The notes beneath the pieces are model-generated. The model saw only the letters and a list, made by a program, of their open reading frames with translations, was not told the origin of the DNA and searched no databases. Position numbers and translations under genes: made by a program. Of a stretch of DNA of 64,000 nucleotides, positions 26,704 through 37,739 are shown piece by piece. Position 1 is the stretch's first letter; each line of letters begins with the position of its first letter. Location of the stretch: NCBI GenBank assembly GCA_037074705.1, contig CM073590.1, forward strand, positions 167,088,746-167,152,745, read 5' to 3'. This DNA is from Zhengitettix transpicula (lineage: Eukaryota; Arthropoda; Insecta; Orthoptera; Tetrigidae).

Positions 26704-27827
26704 AATAATTAAATAATAGGTCGTTTAATTTATTTTTAATTGAAAGAATTTGCCTCACGTTGAAGCGCCATTTATGTAATAATCAAATATGAGGCTTTAT
26801 TAAATTTAAATAATAATCAAAAATTAACAAACAAAATATTTATTTATTTTGTGGCAATAAAGATAATTACAACAAAATTTGAGATCTTTCTCTCAGGGCC
26901 TGTACTGGGTTTGATAATGAACACAACAAATTGATTTAAAATCTTATTAACATAACAGTTCACATTTTACCTAAACAATATTTCGATAGAAAGAAATTTA
27001 AAAGTAAAGAAATTAACTCTGATTGACAATTAAAAGAGGTCGAAATCTGACTTTATCCTTTAATTAAATTTTACAATTAATCATTAGTTTTGGTTTTGTT
27101 ACTTACGTAGTGTCCAGCTGGTAGCAGCATTCTTTTTGGTTTCGGAAGTACACCATGGCAAACTTTTACACTGATTCTAATTATTGACTCACAGATTTCA
27201 CACTATTGAAGTCAAAATTGATATGCTCCCAGGAACTCGGATGGTCCTCCTGAATGTCAGCTATCTGATGTCTGCTCGCCTTACAGGAATCCTATGATTC
27301 GTAGATTTATTAGTCTTTTACTGATTTGGACGTAAACTGCAACGTAGCTCCTTGAAGATTTATTTTAACTGTTTATTCTTTCGGAGCGAACTAACTTTTC
27401 TTTAGCTTTTTTTTGCTGAGAACTTAAACTGTTCTTACTTTCCAATATTTACACTGCAATACTTGCGGCGTGAATGTTTTCTTCGTATTAAATTACAACT
27501 TTAAGTAGTTATACATTGACGATGTCTAGTCTCTGCCCAAATTATATTACTTGTTCTGCTCCTCATAATGTCTTTCCACCATCAGCTCCTAACAATCTTT
27601 CTCCGCTAACAGTTATATTACTTGTTCTGCTCCTCACGATGTATTTCCGCAATCTGACTCCTAGTTCTCTCGAGTTTTACCGCGCGTACGCCATTTTTGA
27701 CATTTCGACAAAGCAAAGTGAGCTCGCTTCTCTCATTGTTGCTTTGTTCGATCAGACCGCTATAATGGATTTATCAAACAATTCAAATTTTATGTCCAAA
27801 CAATTAATGGCCTAATTAATTGGCATT

Positions 27828-27830
<3 letters not shown>
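26701..27830 (-). mobile_element. TGT...ACA element in a (TA)n array (solo-LTR-like), copy 2
   Basis: A 1130-bp unit with ends TGTAAT / ATTACA, embedded between two TA arrays. Shares with copy 1, in the same order, an ACGTTGAAGCGCCA...TATGTAATAA block (copy 1: ACGTCGGGCGCCA...TATGTAATAA), a TTCTCAGGGCCT block and TCGAAATCTGAC. Diverged, so related rather than recently duplicated. Near the right end a roughly 36-bp direct repeat (TTATATTACTTGTTCTGCTC) occurs at about 27542 and 27612. No coding domains. Confidence 0.55.

Positions 27831-27878
<48 letters not shown>
27831..27878. repeat. (TA)n microsatellite
   Basis: Pure AT repeat following the LTR-like element. Confidence 0.95.
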
Positions 27879-27879
<1 letters not shown>

Positions 27880-27880
<1 letters not shown>

Positions 27881-28860
27881 CCAATTATCCTTCCAACCAT
27901 GAATCAGGGATATGTGTTTGTTTGTAGATCCTTCATCTTAAACTGTTCAATAGTTAAACTTTGAAGTTGCCTCTCCGACTGTTAAAACACTGGTGGAGTG
28001 CTCAAAGTGCGTTGTTTACATAAAGACTGAAAACAATGCTAATCTCTTAATTTGCAATTTTGAAGGAATAATTAAGTACCATGGCCCAATTATGGTATTT
28101 GAATAACTATGCATGCAACATGTAGATGAGCGCAGGTTAATCAATACATCAGATGTTTTATCGCACAATTAAATCCGGTTTTGAAGTAAATAGTCTTTAA
28201 ATATTCAGAGACGTGTTTGCAATAGTTGAGGTTTATTGAACTCACGTCAATCATCACTTCGCTTTGAAGCAGCGCAAAAGCACGCTTGCACATCAAAGAT
28301 ATTAAGGCAGATTGAACATATAACATCAACAATGTTGTGAAGCAACTGTACCTTCGTACCTGAAGGAATTTTGTTTATTAAAAAAAATTAACGTTAAAAC
28401 GTTCATACATAATTTTCTGACTCAAGATCGCATATTTATTTATTTATATTATTATTACAGTCAGATTTATTGTTATCATTATTCGACTCTTATTGAATGG
28501 ATTATTATTTTGGCATAAAAGAGCTAGGAAGTTACGCACTTTTTCACACAGAGTAATGATTCAAATATTCACTTGTCTCTCTTATTTTTAAATTAAATAT
28601 ATACCTGTGAAATACAACACAATGCAAAATATTACAGCAATTAGCTAATCTATAACTCGACAATTTATGAAGTCCTAATTGATAATTTAACTTTCAACCA
28701 ATCTATTTTTTCAGACGACTGGATGTTTCAACGTAAATCTAAAACAGTCCATTCTTCTCAGGTTCTGTTCTGTCTGGAAGAATATTATTTTTAAGTAAAA
28801 TATTTAATGATTAGTCATTCTGTCCTGAGACATTTTTGTAAAAAGTTTTCTCTATTGGGG
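27880..28860. other. Gene-free AT-rich stretch
   Basis: No recognisable gene or element. Confidence 0.4.
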
Positions 28861-28861
28861 A

Positions 28862-29045
28862 TTTATTACGGCCGTGGTTTCCCGTTTCCTTCCGCCGGTG
28901 ATGATGAACCCAACTGTGCGAACGTAAGACAGCGGGATTTTGCGCAATGCGATGATGCTGAAAATAAAATAGGCACACAAACATCCATGTCCTCGCCGGG
29001 ATTCGAGCCTTGGATCCCTGTGATTCGTGACCATGAAAAAAATAT
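28862..29045 (-). repeat. SINE-like segment
   Basis: On the minus strand GGCTCGAATCCCGGCGAGG resembles a tRNA box B (GGTTCGANNCC) and is followed by CATGGATGTTTGTGTG, a combination common in insect SINEs. Continues through GGAAACGGGAAACCACGGCC. The 5' tRNA-like half is not clear. Confidence 0.5.
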
Positions 29046-29049
29046 TATT

Positions 29050-32000
29050 GCTGTATTTTAAATGCAATAGTGCTGCACGTTAACGGACAATATTAAAGGA
29101 AAATATTTGGGATACTGTGTGCCTAGTGAAAACAAATAATTCTTCTATAATTGTTTCTCAAAATACTTGAAATTAATAAGACTTATATTTATTGCAATAA
29201 ATTTATATTAAACCCCATAGTTTTTTATCAGTTGACTCTAAATTTGAATTCGAAAAATAAAAGAAAAATATCAAGGAACAAATATCATGGCAATTTTTAG
29301 GTGTGTATATAATTAATTACTGATCATTAGTAATAATTGAATAAAAAATTTAAAACAGTTTTTTAATAATTAGATTATATAAATGTATCAATTGAAAATA
29401 TCACTTGAAAGATACTACTAAATTATTAATTAATATATGTCTTGAAGAAAGTTTTATTAAAAACTTTTTTTATATAATGTTGACTGATATGAAACCCTGC
29501 GGAAAATAATAACGTATTCTAATTTCTCTATTATAAAACCCCGACATAAGACGTGTTATTAAGTAATTTATTTATTTATGAAAGTGGAAACAAATTGTTG
29601 GAATTATTAAGTTAAAAATATTGTCAAAAGATACATATATACATAAGTGATATACATAAATGCGTCATTAATTGTGCTGTTTAATAATAGAATTCCGGTA
29701 AGAGATTTTTTATTATAAAATAATAGAAAGTAGTTTTCCGTGGTGAGGCAACCCTGACTTTGGTTTTACTTTATTTTTTTCCCCTAGCTACGGGCCTTCT
29801 GACTGCCTCGAGATGAACAAGATCTTTCAATCCCAAAAATTATCAATTTAGTTGTAACTGTTATATAGTTAGCCTGGGCAGAAAAGCTTGAAAATATTTT
29901 TGGCCATTTCTCAGAACCTGCAACTCTAGTTCACTTGCTCATTTGAATGATAAAATTATGTAAGTAAACTCAAAATGTGTGGCACTTATTTTACCTTTTG
30001 CGGTAGCAATGTTCAGATGAAACACCGAAAGTCTGTTATTAATATTTTTATTTCTATTATTATTTCGTTGAGTATTATTTGTAGCCCAGAGATGCACATT
30101 TTGTCCACTCCATACGGGGAGTATAAATATTATGGTACACACTTGGAGGAAAAAACATTATGAATATATTAGCCAATAAGTCAGAACATGTAAATTTAAT
30201 TAATTGTTAAATGATTACATTAACCTTTTTTACATTGCATACAAAAATAGAAACTCACTACGGTTCGTCCCTAATTTGTAGCCAACATATTTATTATTTT
30301 AAGTTGCATCAGTTATAATTAATTTTATGTTTCACCTGACAAAGTCCCAACTTGGAGACAAAACGTAATGTGTTTCAATTTTTGTATGAATATTTTCCAT
30401 GTTAATGATATCTTTGAACTTAACAATTAACTAATGTTATGATTTATTTACTAATATATTCCTTTTGTTTTTATTAAATACCATAAAATATATAAACTAG
30501 TCAAAGATAAGTTACACAAATAATGAAAATAATAAGTGATAAAATAAAAACCAGTCAACGTTTCTGCAATCCTTGTTGCTTTCTTCAGGTGATTCAAAGA
30601 CACCCCACTATATAGGTGCCGAACAAAAAATAAATAAAAAGAAGTCATATGTTTTATGCGGCTCTTGCGTTTTTGAATCATCAGGTGAAAGGAAAAAGAA
30701 TTGCAGTAGAGTTACTTTGAACGTATTTTATCACTTATTTTTGTTCGATATTTGCTTATTTATTTATATGATTAGTATACTTTTAACACAGACAATTTAT
30801 ATTTCATAATTTCAGATAAAATATCAATTTTAAAAAAAGGCAATATTATTTCACTACCTAAATATGTTAATTTTCAGAATGCTACATGTAAACGCTCTGT
30901 ACAAGAGTTAATTATGACAGGATATATATTGATTGTAGACAAACGGGCTATATATATATATATATAAGTAGAATATGAATAAGAAAGTAAAATTAAATAC
31001 TTATATTAGTTAAGTAATTTCAAGGGATAAAATATAATAAATTAATTGCAATAAATTGTCTTAAATATAATAAATATTAATATATTGTGTGAATCCATTA
31101 GAATACTTTACTAGATTTATTTTATATCTGAATTTTAAGTTTCTTTCGCTTGAAACTTTTGAATATGATTTGGTTCCCGATGCACAACAATATTAGCGTT
31201 GAAATTTTCATGAAACGAAGAAACGATTCATTATCTGACACAGAGACGCGAAACAGTCTAGAATATCATACAGCAGAAGCACACGAGATTCGGATTCTAA
31301 GGTTAAAAGCGTGATACTGATAAATTATTTGATTCGCATGTGACGATATGCATTAATCATATGTGAATTCAGCCGTTGAGGGCTTTCAAAAGGACGAGAT
31401 TTACAATTTGGTTCAAATACTTCATACTGCTTAACGTATTTCTCATTCCCCACTTACTAAAACCACACATTGATATTCGTTAAAACTAATTGACAACCCT
31501 GTCATCCGCAGCATCATCATAGAAACAGAAACTTAAAATATTTCAATCTGTAAATGAGGGCTGTTTGGAGATTCTAATGTCAAATCTTGGCAATCGGTTC
31601 ATTGTCTCCGAGAGAAAAGTGTTTTACGTGTATTTAAGCGTGTTAAACGCAGATGGAAATTATATTGGTGCATTCCATTGATTCTAAATGCTGATAAATT
31701 GTTTGTTACAGTATATTGACTGGACATCGGACTCTTGGCAAAAGTCGGAATGATCACCATTCTAACAATTATAAAAACCTTACTTTCCGAAAAATTCTCC
31801 CGCTTTGCCCATTCCTACATACTCCTTCCTCTGTTTTCCAGTACTTTTTTGAGCTCTCACCTACTTTTTCTTTTCCCATGTGCAAACTCTTAATAACAAT
31901 ATAGTATTTCTTTGATGGATGAGCGGTGAAATGTATGCCTTTCAAGCCATCAACAATATTTTTGATCCGTACAAGTTTGTATTTACCCCTAATTGGAAGG

Positions 32001-34250
32001 GATAAGTTTCTATTCCTGGTTTTTTTATTTGCGTTCCTCGACGACAAATTTCATGAACGTAATAATATGACCTCTTGACTTTTGCGGAGGAGCAGTGTCT
32101 GCAAACCTACAAATTGTACATGGAAACCCTTGAAAAATTGTGTTCGGTAAGCTGGGCACAAAACAGATTGACCAGTCGCCCTCTCGAACCATATACACAG
32201 ACAGCTCAATAGGATAAGCGGAAACATTTGCAGTGTGCAGAGTGTTATGGTTTCAATATTTTGTTTGGTTTCCCAATAGGGTATTTTATCTGTGAACAAT
32301 TACGAGGATGCTTGAAAAATTCGCAGCCTGCAAAAACGTATTTATCATTTTAATTTTTTTCCATTTTTAAAATAGCAGACCTTAAGAAAAGAAACAAAAT
32401 TGGTAACCACCCTGAAACGTTTTGGGAAAAACTGGAATAATTTCTTCATCAAGAATAAATATATACAGTTTCATTCATGTTGATGGTCCCAGAAAGGGTT
32501 CTTATAACTGTAATAGATTAGGCATATAAAGAGTCGAATTATTGCTATATCTCAGATCGGCAGATGAAAAGAACGTATTTTTTATTATTTCTATAATAAA
32601 TAATGGCATAGGATATCAATAATAACTACTTAACACACCGAAGAAAATATGAGTAGGAAGGACAACGATTACATAATATTGAGTCTCACATAGAAAATGA
32701 TGAAAATGAAGTTTACATTAACTAAAAGACGTCAACTCGGAATATTAGTAATTTGATCCAGCCGTTCTGAAGTGAAACCACTAAATTTTCTCCAAATCTA
32801 CTGCAATTATATGTAGGTAAAATAGCAACTCTCAAATTAAAATGATATCTCTAATCAAACTTTGATTATGTACGAAATAGCCTAGAATTTTGTTTGCAAG
32901 AAAACAGTTTCAGCGCTCTGAATTTTAAAACATTCTGGTTTTTCTATGCATTTGTGTCCGTTTTATAACTTTGGTGTTGTTTACGTTTAATTTAATAATT
33001 CTTTTGTTTAATTAAAATGTAACAAATTTTCCAGAAGAATGCGGCAAATAGTATAACATGTTCATAATAAACTAAAAAATATTTTATTCAATTTACTTAA
33101 CATTTACCTGCATAATCATTTATATAAAATAAATTTATTTTAACTTAAAGCATTTACTAACTCTTTTAAACTTAAATGGTTACTTTAATATTGATCCTGC
33201 AATTTTCAGGCAACCCGTGTCGCATGCATCAGATTTGACAAAATTGGATTTTCAATTTGTGAACTCCGAAGAAGTACGAAGCTTTTATGTTGAAAGCAGT
33301 TGGATTTTATAAATAATTAAAACTAACGATTTTAAATGTAAATCAGCACATTCAACAAAGCCAAAAACATAAATTTCAACTGAAGCGTTTAAACGCAAAT
33401 GGAGAAACTCCTCGAAACACTTGACAAACCAGAATTTGTATTAGAATCTTGACTCGGCTAGACTTCATACATTTTTAAGTTATTGGATATTAAATTTACT
33501 GTTAAATTTATCATATAAAAACCTGAAACCCGTTTTCTCACAAACGGATTTTCCGTATCTAAAATTTTGAAAGAAATATATCTATCAAACAAAGTTCGGT
33601 AATTTTTTTCCACCACACTGGTAGAAATATATAAATTTACAATAATTGCTATATCTCGTGAAGACGAGCTTAATTGGCCACATTTTCTTCCATGAACAAA
33701 CAATTATATCTAACACTTAACAGAACGCTACGAGAGCCACAATTAACAATCCGAAATAACACGGAAACCATTGGAAATGGCTCTCAAACTGAATTGATTG
33801 CGTCTGATTGTTTCAAACATCGTGTCTTTCTAGACTTATTCCCGTAAACCTCAAGACGTACAAAGAAACTGCTGTGCATGAAATTTTATTTTCTACTTGA
33901 TGTTTTTTTTTCAATTGTCGAATATAAGACAACCGTGCGAAAGATTTATACGTCTGTGTTGTGAAAGCGATAACGCCTATCACAGCGGCGACAAAAGGTT
34001 GGGTTTCGCATGAACCCGCGAAACAAACTCAACTCTGATCAAGATGAACTAGTTTCCCTTTTCCTATGTACATGCAACTGCGATACATTTATTTCAGCGC
34101 GAAATATAAAATCTTTACTGCGATTCTTGTGAAAATGTAAACTATAGTTTCGTCAGTGCAAAACTTAGCGTTTAGTGACAATAATGCGAAGGAACTAGTG
34201 AAATGTTTGGAGGAATAAATAACCCAAATTAATTTTGTTTTTGGTTTTCT
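29050..34250. other. Gene-poor AT-rich stretch
   Basis: No gene recognised. Contains possible PLE-like tails (30330-30610), a short (TA)n at 30949-30966, and short frames without domains. Exons downstream of the signal-peptide exon at 34266 might lie here but none could be supported. Confidence 0.4.
30330..30610. repeat. Possible Penelope-like element tails
   Basis: CACCTGACAAAGTCCCAACTTGGAGACAAAACGT (plus, from about 30336; positions 30336-30366) and a minus-strand CACCTGAAGAAAGCAACAAGG followed by GCAGAAACGTTG (about 30555-30595) resemble the CTGA(A/T)GA...GAAACGT tails often seen at retroelement 3' ends. Short and degenerate. Confidence 0.3.
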
Positions 34251-34254
34251 ATTT

Positions 34255-34470
34255 GGCGCACTCACCTTGCCGAGAAGGAGGAGTGCGGCAAACGCCGCTA
34301 GGGGGCAGGGTTGGCGCATGTCGCAGTAGCCACCATGTTAGCTCCGACAGGTGACCCGTCTCCGCCGAGATCCAGGCGCAAACTGGCGCCGTGCCGCCTG
34401 GCGCCGCCAAAGACGGCGCTGGGAAAGACCGGTCTCACGCTCAGCGAAGTTTAGTTCTTTGGGGTTGACG
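34255..34470. promoter_or_regulatory. CpG-rich island
   Basis: A compact stretch dense in GGCGCC, GCGCC and CG steps within DNA that is otherwise strongly AT-rich. It overlaps the signal-peptide exon and its 5' side. Most plausibly a promoter and first exon; a GC-rich repeat is the alternative. Confidence 0.5.
34266..34319 (-). CDS. Orphan first coding exon with signal-peptide-like sequence
   Basis: Minus-strand ATG followed by 18 codons, MRQPCPLAAFAALLLLGK, a short polar start and an alanine/leucine-rich hydrophobic core typical of a secretory signal. The frame runs in phase 0 into a near-consensus donor (AAG|GTGAGT). The exon lies in a CpG-rich island that looks like a promoter and leader. 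The gene would encode a secreted or membrane protein on the minus strand; later exons, probably toward lower coordinates or outside the window, were not recognised. An upstream ATG (34334-34336, context AACATGG) opens a 12-codon frame that overlaps this start and stops at 34298, which could lower translation. Chance cannot be excluded for so short an exon. Confidence 0.5.
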
Positions 34471-34733
34471 GATCAACACAAATCTTCAAAACAATACATT
34501 TCTTGAGATGGCGTTACTCAAGTGCCGTTCTTCATTTATGGAGAACATCATTAACCTCAATGACTCAATTAAAGTGAAAGTATAGGCTTGAAGAAAACGT
34601 TCTCGGGAGTCCACCCGGCTCAAACAGCGATTATAGCGCGAACTTTCGGCGGACACGTTTCGCCACATTGCCGACATCTAGGCGTAGTATGCATGTCATC
34701 GTTTGGAAGATGAAGAAGCATGCTACATATAAG

Positions 34734-35225
34734 GGTAATCCACGTAGTGGCAACTCCCTTCTTATAGCATAGGAAAGGGTCTGAAAGCGGAAATGTAGAG
34801 GAAAGTAGCCAAGGGTTAACTAGGGCCCCCGGACAATGGTTTAAGGATCCTACCCGACAATTCGCCTAAAAGTGATGCAGGGAAAACCCTAGAAAAACCT
34901 GCATCAGGTACGTCGGGCATTTGGTATTTGTCCCACGCTCTTCCGCTGGCGAGAGTGGGGTTTGCTGTGGGGGCGCAGTATTCCCCTCTTCGCACCTTGA
35001 CAAATTTAGGAGACAGCTGGCCGACTATTCCAATAGAAAACAACTCTTACCGTATGTCCAAGGTCTGCGACCCCGGAACATGCACCTCTTAAAACAGACC
35101 GAGGTGCCGTGGTTTGCGGGAACCTTTGTTCAAAAAACCAGAGAGAGGAGAAGGCATCCCAAAAGTTTTCACGAGAGCTCTCTGGGAAGGTTCAGCTGCG
35201 AGAGAACACTCCTGGCAGGCTTCCT
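34734..35225 (+). repeat. Interspersed repeat family R1, copy 3 (longest)
   Basis: Starts GGTAATCCACGTAGTGGCAA and runs to GCGAGAGAACACTCC, covering the whole unit defined by copy 1. Open plus-strand frame 34921-35280 parallels copy 1's (QFRRQLADCYN-like, LRPR, VQK blocks). The opposite frame 34816-35043 parallels copies 1 and 2 (VGQL.PK.V..RR). Neither is recognised as a known protein. Confidence 0.75.
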
Positions 35226-35229
35226 TGAT

Positions 35230-37260
35230 GTCATCGTTTTCCCTGCTGGAAACTTTGAATGCAAACTGGCGACTAATTAACTAAATTTATATGAATTTGT
35301 GATGCAAACAGAATTAAGTAGCGAGAGGAATGTAAATAGACAGAGAAAACAAAATACTTGAGTATTCGATTAATAGTAAACCGGATTTACGTGGGCTGGA
35401 ATCTTGAAAAGTAAACTGGAACATGCAATGCCGAAATTTGTTGGGACCATGCGAAGAAAGAGTACATAGAGGACAAGAGAAGGTAAAATATACTGATAGA
35501 GAGACAAAGCGTGCTTGAGCCTTTGAAAAGTGAACTAGCGAGTTTCTTACCACTATGAAGCTCGTTTGTGAATAAAATTAACCATACAGACCCGCAAATT
35601 ATTATAAATGATCCAGGACCTTAATGTAAAATCGAAGAAATTTAATTAAAAAATTATGTGTTGTAACCCATTCATATGATCAATACTTACATATTAATAG
35701 GACTCAGCATACTGGCAATGAGTGACAACTATGACACACTTCGGTTTCTGTCCCATTTCGATTTCCACCCACCCCGCCCTCACATAGTATAATTTACTTT
35801 GTTCAAAGTTTTATAATGGCCAGTAGAAAAATTGTTAGCAAAAAAAAACTGACATTTCGACCAAGTTTTCTAATAATGAAAAAAGTAAAAGAATGGGAGG
35901 TTATAATGGAGGGAACGGAGATAAGCTTCTGAAACTGGTGCAGTTGTTCTGCGCTCACCACAGCTGGTGGATGTGATTATGAGATGCTCCGTATTGCGTT
36001 ACGTGTATACATTTTAAGTGTCACCGATCTACAAATCTCATGAGTTCTGCTGTAAACTTTTCCAAGTTGTTGTCTCTGATATAGTCCGAGGCAGAATCGT
36101 CGTGAAAAAGGGGCCACAATTTGTTAGTGAAGAGTTCATCGAAGCCACACGATTTAGTACGGCGGCTTGCCAGCAATAAATCCCGGAGGCCGACGCCTTA
36201 GTCAGTGGTCAACCCCTGAGTCGACGCCTTGCAACGGTCCTGGCTAAAGTCATCACTGCACTTAACCCGTTCTGCCGGCTGTGAGATACGGAGACGACGG
36301 TACGAGAGCTACAGCAAGCATCACAACACAGAATAGCAGTACGTATTTGGTACGGGCAACAAATTTCTTCTACGTACAAACCACAGGTGCCTGAGATAAG
36401 AGTTTGTAATGCTTAACTGTAATAAACTTATTACAAATTCTTTGATGGTCAATAATTTTTTTGATTTAACGTAAAAACCCAGCCCACAAAAACAATTCTT
36501 TACAATACACGATACAAATTAGTGTGATGATGTAAATTAATTCATATTATACTATTGGTATACTAATCATTGTCAAGTTGAATAACAGTTTATTAAAGAA
36601 GTTCCACTTCTATTGTGTATTCCACTGAGCATATTATATTTTTTGTGGAATCTCCATGGTTTGTCATCTTTGCAATATCTTGTATGGTTTGACCATTTTG
36701 ACACTACCTAAAGGTGTTTGCACAAGTCACTTAGTGCAGTAGGGAAGATTAAGTTTGGTTGGCCATGTTTGAAATGTGAACTGAGGAAAGGTCTGCACTA
36801 AACTTTGAAAAACATAGCAATAGTAGTTATACAATAACCCATAAAACATCACTCTGATAACAAAATTTCATTTTTATCCACTCTCTAAGCTATGAAAAAT
36901 AATGTACTCCAAGGGCTTGAAACAGTATTTAACTCTCAAATTGAGCAATCTGGTTTCCACACAAACCTCTCAACCTCTGTCTTGCAGCCAGTACTAATTT
37001 TCAAAATAGTGTGAACCTATTTTCTCTAAAAACTAGGAATAGTTTTCTAAATCTATCTTCAACTTCAAATGTTCACAGAAAATATATATGATTTTCCACA
37101 GGAAAGTATACTTGAACCACACTTATCATTCAGTATATGCCAAAAAGCTATGGCAGATTTGACAATTCTTAATAACTGCATAACATAAGAGCTATCTAAA
37201 TTAACCTTGAAGTATGAACATAGACCATAATACAGCACACATTGTTCTTTAGAAGAACAA
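35230..37260. other. Region downstream of P450 gene A
   Basis: AT-rich with a GC-richer block at about 36090-36340 that has no clear coding frame. No gene recognised between repeat copy 3 and the 3' end of gene A. Confidence 0.4.
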
Positions 37261-37266
37261 ATAAAC

Positions 37267-37302
37267 TTTATTTATGGGTAAATATGAATTTAGAATTTTA
37301 TT
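37267..37302 (-). terminator. Possible polyadenylation signals of gene A
   Basis: Two AATAAA hexamers on the minus strand (37267-37272 and 37297-37302), about 265-300 nt after the stop. Weak evidence in AT-rich DNA. Confidence 0.3.
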
Positions 37303-37563
37303 GTAATATTTATGTTACACATTTACTTTTGTTATACATATCAAATGGAAATAATTATACAATTTTAGACTTAAGTTAATAAAAACACAGCTCAAAGAAA
37401 ATCACTGGTTATAAGTGAATTGAGTTTTACATACCAGTTTATATTAATGCACATTCTTAAATCAATGGGTGATCTTTGAGTTTGAATATTAGTATCTCAT
37501 GGAATGATTGTTTAAATGTTAAATAAAATATGTGAGAAAAAATCATACTAACACTTCAAGAAA

Positions 37564-37739
37564 TCACAACTTTTTCTTAAACTTTTCTATCTTCAGCCAT
37601 ATACCATTGTTAGGTTTTAGCAACACAGAGTGCTTGCTGTATTGTACTGGCACTTCTGACCTAGCACATGTCTTCACAGCAAAATCCTTTAATATGTAAA
37701 TAAGTCCTATCTTACTACTCATAATTGCAAACCTTAATC
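37564..37739 (-). CDS. Gene A coding exon 7: C-terminus
   Basis: LRFAIMSSKIGLIYIL (L helix), then a tail ending in a lysine-rich stretch and TGA at 37564-37566. Acceptor TTTTACAG. Confidence 0.92.
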
